Positions 13,801 to 25,800 of a stretch of DNA of 64,000 nt are shown here, in pieces. The stretch's first letter is position 1; each line of letters starts with the position of its first letter. The notes below the pieces were generated by a model. The model did no database searches, was not told the origin of the DNA, and worked only from the letters and a program-made list of their open reading frames with translations. Both the position numbers and the translations under genes were made by a program. Source of the DNA: Euborellia annulipes (taxonomy: Eukaryota > Arthropoda > Insecta > Dermaptera > Anisolabididae); NCBI GenBank assembly GCA_023213315.1, contig JAKCPI010031695.1, positions 167,863-231,862 of the forward strand, written 5' to 3'.

Positions 13801-16800
13801 CACGATCTTCGAGCAGCCGTGACATCCTGTAATATCCTTTATTAAAGACTATGTTTTAAATATGTTTTCGCGGCAAGAATCCTCAAGTCAATGAAATAAT
13901 CACATGAGAAAAGCAGATGGTGTTTTTATATTGTCCCTCAGTGAACAAAATACATTTTTATTCCTCAACCTGTGCCTCAAGGGCTTGCAGTTCCAAAAAA
14001 AAGGGTAAGAGATATAGAACAGGATGGGGATAATTTTTTTTTTTTTTTTTATATATAAATTGAAAAACTCCAGAAATAAAAAAAAGGAAGAGAATTAAAA
14101 AATCTGATGTGACTGGTGCCTTCTATTTTCAAATCTAATAATATAAACTTAAATTTGAAAAACGGAAAAATTTCAGGATAGAGCACGCCTTATTATGCAT
14201 CACTGTTTTAAATTCATTAAGTAAAGTACATATTTGCCCGACATCTATTTTGAAAAATTAAAACTTACAAGCGTTAACTGGTGATTCGTATCTTAAGCGA
14301 TATGCAGGTTCCTTGTTGGCACTAGGAGTACGAGATGCGTTGCGAGGATCTAAATGTTGTAATTTCCATTGTCGTAATTTCTCACGTTCCCGAACATTTT
14401 GTAAAAACACTTTGCCAATACCGGTGGCAATTTTACTAAGTTCTTGTTCTTCTTTTTTCAACTGTGGATCTATGACTGGAATGGATGAAGGTGAAGTATC
14501 ATCATCGGGTGTGGTTAAACTTCCAGGCGTTCGGCGACCACTAGATCCAATGCTTTGAGGTCCTCCGTCAATTTCTTCTTCATCATCGGAAACTGGCACT
14601 CCTTTGTAGGTGTCCGACCATCTGCGGCGACGTTCTAAAACGTTTGGTTTCAATATTAAAAAAAGTTAAACAGAGATCCAAAGGAAAATCATCTATTATC
14701 CCTACCCCCTCCAAGTATCGAGCAATGCCTTAAAAAAACACATCTAGTCGGGGGGATTGATTGTTTGTGAGGTAAAAAAATATCTTTAAATTAAAAGCAA
14801 TACCTGGGTCGGTGTATGGGTACGGTGGGGCGGGGAAATCGTCACGTTCGATTTTTGGTTTCTCTCCAGGTGGGGGTCGTTTGGCAGCGGGGTAGTGCGC
14901 TAATTCAATCGGCTCCTCGTTGTTCATATGAGGACTCTTGGGCCGAGGCGTTTCGGTCCGAATCGACTCAACGAGCACTTTCATGCCTGATTTGCTGCTT
15001 GCTTTCGAAAGCGAGAATCGACCGGAACCAGATCGGGCTGAAAAACAATAAGAACAAATTAGATTTGTTACTCTTAACTAAGGACTAAAAACCATCGAGA
15101 AACAAAACATCTCAGACAGGAAATATAAATAAATACTATAAATAAAATAAGAATATCGAAAATAAATTAGGATACAAATAGTAACGCAATATGAAATGAG
15201 ATTTAGTTGTTTTTCAAAAAAAAAAAAAAAAAAAAAAAAAAACTCCTATTCTTAATTTTGAACAAAATATTGTTCAATGTGTTTAATAAAGCTTTTGTGG
15301 TTTGTATTATTATTATGGGAGTTTTTAATTATAGGCCACATTTTGTATTAATTAGTTATTTAAAATATAAATACTGTACAACGTTTTGACTGCTTATTCT
15401 GCAGTTGTTTTTAAATTACTGATACCTGTTCCGACTCAAGTGAGCTAACCTCTTACGTGCATTTTATATATAACGACGTCAGCGCCATCTACAGTCATTC
15501 CTATGAAGTTAGACACAATCATCAAAGCAAGTGATTACATAAAAAGCATGATATTATAATAAGTTTTTTATATAATACGTATATGTAGTAATGTAGTATG
15601 TATACGTATATGTAGTAATACTCTTGCTTGTGTCTAACTTTATCGGAATGATTGTAGAAGGCGCTGACGTTGTTGTATATAAAATGTGCGTAAGGTAGTT
15701 CATTTGAGTCGGAGCAATTGCACAATACTTAAAAACTACTGCAGAACAAGCAGTCGGAACGTTGTACAGTATTAATATTTTTAATAAATAATTAATACAA
15801 AATGTGGCCTTAATTAAAAACTCCTATAATAATAATATTGTTCAAATTTGAAATAGTAGAATTTTTTATTATTGATATCAACATAAATTCTATCTTCACT
15901 ATGAGGCCAAAGAACCTGTTTGATTTCACATAATCGAAAAATTTATTCAAAGAGGTCGTCCAAATATTACATCACGCCTTTTTTGACGATATTCTAGTCC
16001 CCCGCCCCTTGTGACAGTTAGACATATACAAACAAACCCCTCTACAAATATTATGTCACAACAGAGAACTAGTCGAGGGGGGGGGGGGCGAAACCGAAAA
16101 TTGTTTCAAACTTTTTCTTAACATTTTCTATACAAAATTCATATAATTTTACCTAGCATTTTTTTTTTTTTTTAGTAAATTTTTCCGCCTGACTCAAATA
16201 ATCACTACATTTTTTCTTTTCAAACTCAAAAAAAATTTGATAAATTTAACTTTGACTTGTGATGTCACACTTAGAGAAACCCCCGCGCCCCCAATGATGA
16301 TGGCGTTGAAATGTCACAATTAGTAACGTTTTGTCCAGGCCCCCCCCCCCCCCCTAACGCGTTTCGTAGTATGTGGACGACCCCAAAGTAATGGATTATA
16401 TTTAACAAATATAGGCAAATCAATCTGATTCTATGGAATATATGAAGAAGCTTTTTTCAAAATAATATAGTACTATTAATGACAAAAAGAATATACAAAA
16501 TTAAGATTATTAATACAAGACGAAATATTTCCGGTCTGAATAAGATTAAAAAAGTAATAAGTCAGAATGTATGAAGAAAAAAAATTAAGAAAAAAACATC
16601 GAATGAATTAGAAGGCGATCTTACATTGACTTATGTTACCAGCGTGGCCAGAGGCGGCTTCTCGCAATGCTGGATGAGAAAAGAGAGAGAGAAATATGGA
16701 TGGATTAATGAAAGCTTTTCAAGCAGTGATCAATTAGCTTCAAGCTGAAGGTGTTAGTTAATAATGTATATATATATATTTACATATATTATTTATAGTG

Positions 16801-19800
16801 AGTGATTAAGTGACAGAAATGAAATAAAAAAAAAGAGTTATTAACTCACAAGAAGGTCGATGGAAATGAGGCGAAGTCGGAGGTTTGTCGTAAGGGTCGA
16901 TCGGCCGTTTGAGATATCCATGTGCTGGCTCTTCGGTTAGATAACTGTAGGTGTAAATCCGGCTGATGTCTTCGGGGTATGTGCCTTTGTATTCTCGAAG
17001 TATTAATCCGGGACTTGCTGTGCGCTGTATGTATTGAAGGAATTATAATATAAATCAATTAAGATACAAGTTAAAATATTTATTATATTCATAAATTAAA
17101 TAGAGATAATATTTAAATTATTGTTAATGATACTTGAAAGATTTATTTATTTTTATAAGTGAACATATGGAGAAAATGTATGAAAAAAATTTGGATATTA
17201 ATATTTGGCAAATAATTAGTCTTCCCAGATATTCTTGATGATGAGTCGATGAGTCATCACTACCCGGGATCTTCAGCTTATCCGGGTCCTGTTGTCCCAT
17301 AATGGCTTGAGTTCCCGGGTGGCAGAGACATTCAACACATTAAAAAAAATCTCTTAAGTAAAAAATTTATTTAACAAGTCCGAGCGAGGTTTTATTAATG
17401 TTTATATAAAAATAATTGGTTTAAAATAATAATAGTTAGTGGGTAGTAAACTTTGGAGGAAAAAATAAAATAAAATCATGCATAAAAATATGCTTTAATT
17501 AAAAATTAAAAAATTATTTACGTAGCTCGCTCATTCAACAAAAAAAAGAAAAAGAAATTGAATTTTTAAAAGATAAGTTTGGGAAAGTATGTATAACGCT
17601 GAATGGAAGTTTTTTTAATGAAAGTGGAGCTTATAAAAAAGGATATTCAAACAGGTGTCTTTTTTTCACCATTTCTAAAACTTAAAGATAAAGCACAAGT
17701 CAAGTATAATATTCATTTATGATCCTTCAAGTCTCACAAATGGGAATATTAAAGATTAAAAGAAAAAAAAAGAAAAAGGGAATGAATTGGGTAAAAAAAA
17801 AAAAAAAAAAAAAATAGAATAATTCAAAGGAAATTTTGAATATGTCAATATTTAAGAATTTAATTAAATTAAGGGCTTTGGAGAAATAATAATAATCGTT
17901 ATAGGCAAAACTAAGATAAATAAATTGATTAACAACTTGTATGAAATATTTTCAGAAGAAATATAAAAAAGCAAACAAATCTCACCTTGCGATTTAAGCT
18001 ATTGTATGGACTATAGAGAGAACCATTGAGGCTTGGGGAACGTGAACGAACCGAAAACTGTGGAAATCAAACAACAACAAAGCACAACTTAGCCACAACA
18101 TTCATGCTATGAAATAATGAAAAATAAATAAATAAATAAAAATAAAATAAAAAAATGTTATAAAATAACTTTGATCTTGGGTGTAAAACAAATTGCAACA
18201 TGCTATCTAAGTGGTGGGGGGATAAGGTAAACGTTTGTGGATGAGACCTGTATTTCGCTCATAGCTGAAGAACTCATACGATCATGATCGGTCCTGGAAG
18301 TTCCATCGAGAGCATCAGTGGCAGTGGAATGGCCATTTTCACCGCCTGTTCCGTTGAGCACGGCTCCATTTTCTGTAGGTCCTGGTCCACAGCGAGGATG
18401 CCAGATGGCAGTTCCTTGGAGATAGAAAAAAAATATTTTATTTATGAATTGAGAAGGAAAATTATAAAAAATTTAAATGAAAAAAAATCTATGATAGATG
18501 AATAAAATGAAATTTTAAAAAAATCTTACAACATTCCTCTTTGAAAATAAAATCATATGAAATTACAGATAATTAATATTTACTAGGGCCTATATCAAAT
18601 AGCTAAAAAGATATGGATGCCACTTATAGGTAGGATATACTGAGTAAAAATCGATAGATCCATGGTTTGACTCCCGGAGACACCCCTATCTTTTGCGGTA
18701 GATCGATTTAGTAAATATTAATTATTTTAATTTTCTTCACTAACCGTTAATTATTTATATATCTATTGAGAGTCCAGGCATTCTTATTTAAGCCATTTGG
18801 AATCCAAATGGCTTAAATAAAATCATCGGACTGCCTGGGATCCGAGCTTGCGACCCTTGGTATAAAAGGCCAGTAGGCTAACCCTCACACCAAGCCCGAG
18901 GGCAATTATATAATTAATTGGCGTGAAATTCTAAAATTTTCCCACCTTATCATAAACAGTTTAAATAATTATTAAAGTTTTAACAATTAAAAGAAATATA
19001 ATAGAATTTTAATATTTTAATTTGTGGATCTTAAATAGTTGTTTAATCAGAGAGGAAAATCAAGAAACAAAAAAACAAAAAGTATAATAGAAATATTTAA
19101 AGTAGGGCTGTAAATAAATAATTAGATAACAAAAGTATAATTATATGAAATAAACATTATATTTATCTATAATTATAAAATAAAGAGAAATTGTTCTGAA
19201 AAAAATGTTACTATTTAACTAAGCACTTACTGAGACAGGTCTAATGAAGTAAGACAAACTGAGGAGGATCGAGTCACATGAAAATAATGCGTCCCAGTTT
19301 GCGTTACTTCAAAGAGATACATGGCAAGCGTATTTTTACTATGTGATGAGAATCGTCCTGTCAGCCTCAGTGTGCGCTTAGCTTTAAAATTATCATTCTA
19401 TTCGCTATTCGTTCCGTTATTTTTAGTTAGGTGTAGCGAATTCTCAAATTCGTTACACTTGTGTCTCACGAACAAAAACAATTCAAATTTAGAGTACATA
19501 CCGAACTGTTAGTAATGAAATTTACTTATACGATTTTTTTTTTAAGCTCTCTTTCGGCATCGAAGGCCATTTAGACCCCGTCTCTATTTATTTCAATTGG
19601 AATGGTAGCCAAAACAATTGAAATAAATTTTTGTCGTATGAGACGGGATGCGAAACCTTGACCTTTGGAAGTCAATGCTCTACCTCTGAGCCATAGGTCA
19701 AGGGCTAAGAAAATTTTAATAAATACGGAATTTAAAATACCAGCCAGGGGAGCATAATATGGTCAGTTAAGCTTTTTTTTTAACAATTTTAAAATAAAAA

Positions 19801-22800
19801 GATTATGTAAAAAATATATACCTTGCAAATACATTTCCTCTCCATCACCAAAAGGATCTCCACATTTGGTACATCTAGCGCAAGTCGGATGAAAATGATG
19901 TTTATCACCGGCTTGAAGAACTTTTCCGCTAATAAATCGCTGACAATAAGCACATCTAACTCCAAATTGTTTTTGATAATCCTTTTCGCAATAGGGAATG
20001 CCGTCTCTGTTAAAAGAGAAAATCCATTAAATATATAGAAATATAATAAATAAATTCCAATGAGATAATAGAATAAAAAAAATAAATAAATAAAAAGGTA
20101 AAACAGGTGTAAATCACTTACTTTCCCATGTATTCACCATGAAGAACCGAATCGCACGCTTTGCATTTGAAGCACCAAATGTGCCATTGACGGTCCAGAG
20201 CTATCAGAGCTTGACCTTCCCGAAGCTCTTGCTGACATCCGGCACATTCTGTAAAAAATAATATAAGCAATAAAAATATGCAAATTTGAACAGGTTTGTT
20301 TTTCACAATTTTTACTTAAATAAGTAAAGTAGTTATAATAATTATTAAGCCATAAAGAGTAATAGGTAAATAAATATATACCGGGGCCGGTGCCGCTTGA
20401 TGGTGAAGCCTGTGGCGATTGAGTATCTCTGACAGGAATTTGTACACATTTTTGGCACAACACTTCTTTGCCTGTGTATGTCACCCGTTCTCCAGAAGGA
20501 AATGGTTGTCTAAAAACAAAAATTTTAAAATCTAAGGTAAAAATAAATATTGTATTAAAATAAAAATTTCTATGTAGAATATTAATTTACTTAAATTTTT
20601 TTAATAAACTACAAGTAATGATAAATACATTTACCTGCATCGTGCGCAGGTGAAGCATTTCTGATGGTATGTATTGCCGAGAGCCGAGACAACTTCACCT
20701 TCGACATATTCTTGACAGATTGCACATTTGGTTCCAAATTGTTTCTGATAATCATTAGTGCAAAAATAAGCGCCATCTTTGCAAAAAAATCCTCCTTGAG
20801 CCAGCGAATTTTTGCAAACTGAAAAAATAATAAATTAATATTATTATTAATTTAGATTTTGAGAAATAAAGCTGAAAATAATAGTCTTTTCGACTTTATA
20901 CACTAATGTTAATCTGCCTTGAAGGAGTACAATCTCTTGTACCAACGATAATGTTATAATAAACTATTTACTTATTTTAAACCTTAAAAAATGTCGAATT
21001 AACTTAAAATATTAAAAATTAATTAATTAATTATTAATAAATAAAAATAAAAATTTTCAAAATGATTTTTGATATGAATGCAAGCAATACTTTCTCTCTA
21101 GAACTCTAGAAGTTATATAGTATTAATAAAATAGACAAGCCAAAGTAAAAATGAATATATAAAAAATTTTGTAACGACCTAAAGAAGCTTTTTTTATGAA
21201 TATAAAATTAAAAAATACCTCTCATTGTTTATATTTAAACAAATTTAGAAAGCCCCCGAGTTGTAATTCTTTAACACACTACTAAAAATTCACTTGATAT
21301 TCTTGAAAGAAGAATATTTGAAACTGTATTTGAATGTGTATATACCAGGTATATGAATGAAGATAGAAACACTAGAGAACCATTGTTGAAGAAATTCAAT
21401 TTTTTGAATAGGCCTATTAGGTGATGAATAATATTTTCAGAACTCTCTTAGAAATGTTAATTTTTCCGCGTAGAGATATTTATTCACAATCTTTTATATT
21501 TTCAAAAACAGCGTAATCAAGAAGCCATAGTACGGGAAGCAGCTTTAACGCTTCCCCTTATACATACAATAATAATATTTAAATCCCGATTAATAATAAT
21601 AATAGTAATAATAGAAACAACAACATAAATCAATTATCTTGCTAAGCTAATTCCAAAAGCTTTTAACAAGATAATAATAGATAAGCTTGGATAATTTGGG
21701 GTCGACATTGAAAATCACAAATAAGGGTGAAAGAGGAAAACTGGCTTAAAGAGTATAAAATAAATAACATTACCCCAGATAATTAGTGGTATTTTGTTTT
21801 GATATAGGTCAGAGGAGTATTTTATTTTATTAAATATATCTATGTGACAATTTTGCAAAATCCTGGGGAAGGCGTTTGAAAATCCAAACTTCGATATATC
21901 AGGGTTGTAATTTTGCCAATCCTGATTTCTGTATTTTAATTGAATATTCTTCTCTCTTTCATGTTAAGTATTTGTTATAAATATATATTTTATTATTATT
22001 ATTATTATTATTATAAAAAATCTGGTGTGACTGGTCGCACAGCACACAAATTTCTCTTACCTTCTGTAATCGAAAGAAGTGTTCTGTGCCACACCAGATT
22101 TGTTCTGTGTCGCACCAGATTTTTTGTGTCGACATATATTTAGTTTCCGCCGATTGATTAGAATTTAAGATGTAATTTTTTTTTTAACACACTTTTTTCT
22201 CATCCACACTCACACTCACACACAATATGTTAAGCAAGGCCTGTATTAAAACTCGGGTAGATGGGGATAAAAACGAGTTGGGAATAAATATGTTAATTAG
22301 TAAAGTTGTTAAATTTTTTATTTATATCTTTTTAAAGGTATCCCGATTTGCTCACCCTAATTGTATAAGAAATGTTTTGATTCACTTGGAAAAATCAAGG
22401 AAAAATCAGACTTCTTAGAAATGAAGATGTTTTTTTAAAACTAGCGGTACAATAAGACAAGCAGGCTTTCAACCAATGAGGGAGCTCTACCTGGATGTAA
22501 ATAATATATGTACAGCATAGTCGCGGTTAAACGAAACAAATGTGTAGGTATGCTAATAGCTGAGTTTCGTGTTCAACTCGTTGAGTCCTGTGCACTTTCG
22601 TACGTGATTGGCAAGTTCTCCGTCATTTTTTTTACACACCTCTTCTTCTTGAAGCTTTTGGTCATCGGTTTCGGATGAGTCATGTCGTCGTCGCGGTCAA
22701 GACATTCCTTTGACCACGCGTCTTTTTTTTTTTTTTTTGCACGACGTGATAAATAATGGCATTTCATGAAGCTCAAGTGTAAATGCCAGTGGCGTAAATA

Positions 22801-25800
22801 AACCCGCATTGTTTACGAGTCTTGGTTGCCTTACTAGTAAGAACTACTGAATAAAATATTTTTAAATGAATAATAATTAAATCTAACAAAAATCATATTT
22901 TATTATTTTATTTAAATTTATTTTAATAATATGTTAATAAAAATATAGTAAAAGGAATGAAAAGAGAAGGTAGAGTGGTTCCCAACCGGTGTGCCCCGGC
23001 ACCCAAGGGTGCCGCGAGAATGGCTAAGAGGTGCCGCGAGATATTTAGATAAACAAAAAAAAAAAAAAAAAGAGGCGGGAAAAAAGTTTTGCTAAAAAAA
23101 GGTCAAATGATTTTGACGGAAGGTAAAAAAAAATTTTCCGCAGGACGGCAAAAATTTCGTTTTCCTAAAAAAAAAATAAGAGGGGGAGGGAAAAAAATTT
23201 CCCGCAGGGCGGGGGAAAAAGGAAGGGTGCCCCTAGTGTGTAATGTTATTCCCAACGCACCTTTGGGGTGCCGTGGATTACAACAATGAAATTAATTATT
23301 AAACTTTCTACACCTTTCTCATGGATGATAATTGGATTCCAGAAAGAGAATGATTTTGCTCAATTTTCTGATTGAAAATAAAAGTAATATTTACAGTTAA
23401 AACCAAATTTATAATTTCTAAATGTTATATTATAATTAAAGCAAGTTTTTTTAATAATAAGGTAGTAATAAATGAAAATCATCAAATTAAATGAGAAGAG
23501 AATGTTAAAGGGATAAATTTGATGATATTTAGGAGATAGATACAAGAATGAATCAGGGAAAATCACTCAATGGAATAGAATCAATTCATCGATTCATAAA
23601 GGCTGAACTACGGATGGGTGGGCCCAAGAAAAAACAAGACGCCTGTTATAATTATGATAAGAGGTAATATAACATTTATAGCTTTGAATAAATTAACCAA
23701 CCAGTGGGTAAAAATAAATTAAAAAATTATATATAAATTTCCAGGTGACGTCTATTTGACCGTCACGCTATGTGCTCACAAAAGAATTTAGGAATTAAAT
23801 TCAATAATGAGTAAAGTTTTTGGAAGGATGATTTTAAACAATTTAGATCTATTTTAGAGTAGATTTCTTCTCTATGGTCAAGTATCTGACGCTAGTTTAA
23901 GCGGCTTGAACTTGTAATGAAGAAAACCCCTTATACTAAATCTTATTATAAAACTACTGTAATCATTTTATAATGAAAAAAAAGCAAAAATATTTGTTTT
24001 TATTTTCCTTTTGATTCTACTTCTTTAAATAATAAATATAGCAGAGTCTTGTTAATCCTCCCTAAACGGGACCGGGCCTCTGCAAGATTCTGAAAATGCT
24101 TGATTATCCGATACATTTAATATAATGCAAAATTTAATATTTTATTTTTTCAATTTTATTGTATTAATAATGTATTTATTAATGTACATAATCACCCCAG
24201 ACAGCCTGGAATATTGCAGCAATATCGCAAATCTTGCTCACAATATTGCTGCAATCATCACAATATCCTGGCAATATTGCTGCAACACTCACAAAATTCC
24301 AGGCAATATTGCCGCAATATTCCTGCACGTTACAAAGAGGCAAAGAGGCGGACATAAGAATATTGCAGCAATATTGCTGCACTGTTCTTCCAATATTGAG
24401 TAATATGTTTAATATTGCAATGTAAGATTCCTGCAACTTTGCTGCAATATTCAAGGGCTGTCTGGGACAATATAACATTTATACATAATACTATATAATG
24501 CATACATTACTGATGATGAACGTACGAAACGTCGACAGAGAAAATTAAAAAATTTTGTTTTTTGTGTTGGCTGCCTAATTATCCTCCCTTGAATTAATTA
24601 TTTTTTATTTATTTTTTAAAAATTTAATAAGACCTTTCCACACGCCGGATTAGCCGGTATGCCGGAGTATCGAAGTACGGATTAACAAGACTACTGTCTA
24701 TCAGATAATTTATAATAAAATTTAGTACTGAAAGGGTTTCTTCATTACAAGGCTAAGTCATTTAGTCAAGGATGAAGAAACCGATCCTAACAAAAGTTAG
24801 AGAGATGAGGAATAAAGAGGAGCTATCAGATTCAAATTACTCTCTTCTTTCTGTATGGAAGGAGGCCAATTATTAAAAAGGAAAATATTCGAGAATGAAC
24901 CCCAGAGAGATTGTAAAATGAGTTTTCCAATTTAATAATAATTTAATGTAAATAGAATAAAAACCTTTCTGTCAGGAATATTTTATATCACATTATCATA
25001 TGAAATTATAGGAATTTTTCGCTCAAAACGAAATATTTAGATGTTATTTATTTTTTTAATGATAATTATACTCTTATTTTCATTTAAGAGATTGTCTAGA
25101 TAATAGTATATAAGTATCAAGAAAAATAAATATAAAATATTCGATTTTTAATAAAAATATTAATATTTATAGGCAAATTACCTTTGCATTTAAAGCAGTT
25201 GATGTGAAAATATTTATCTTGTACTCGTAGAACTTCACCAGAGCATTTCTTTTTGCAATTTTGACAGAACGTCTTTCCTGTAATCAAAAAGAAAAATAAT
25301 TTTTTATTAAAAAAAAAAAAAATTAAATAATTTTCTAATGCCATTAAATTAATGTAAAAACATAATTATTTAATTATGAGGTAAATACCGTGTAAGAGGA
25401 CGAACGACGAGTGAAAGCAAATTTTATTAAATACATTTAAGACCAATTTAAGAGAAAGAATTTTCTAATAAACCATCAAATTGTAAATTCTTTAAGAGAC
25501 TTTCGAATTTATGATCAAAAATAAATTAAATTGGATTATATATTAAAAAGCTAGTAGAATTTTAAATAAGAGGATGAAAAATATAAGAATAAGAAAAGAT
25601 CATTTATTATTCAAACTAAATTGAAAGGCTGGCTGTTTGTCAGAAAGAAGCTTTTCAATCATATTTCTGTCACGGGTGAAAATCAAGGATCAGCTTAATA
25701 TTATAGAAAGGACATTCATTCATTCATTCATGAATAAATATAAAAAGGAAATGATATTTTGTCTTCTCAGTTGCGACATTAATGTGTTTCCAAATGAATT

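Larger units (their letters stand above)
20819..25181 (-). other. Unc-115: Intron 2 of abLIM
   Basis: 4.4 kb, splitting LIM1. It contains the 22.0 kb hairpin, the unassigned frame at 22.6-22.8 kb, the 22.98 kb hAT-like element and the 24.2 kb GCAATATTGC element. 24505-24545 has a decayed CTGATGA ... GAAACGTC motif. 20.9-21.9 and 23.3-24.1 kb show nothing assignable. Confidence 0.6.

Noticed and set aside
24125..24478. Overlapping open frames at 24.1-24.5 kb
   Set aside because: Same GCAATATTGC repeat effect; peptides are repeats of NIAAI/AAIL.
24505..24545. Hammerhead at CTGATGA ... GAAACGTC
   Set aside because: The boxes are present but stems I and II do not pair convincingly; treated as a decayed relic.
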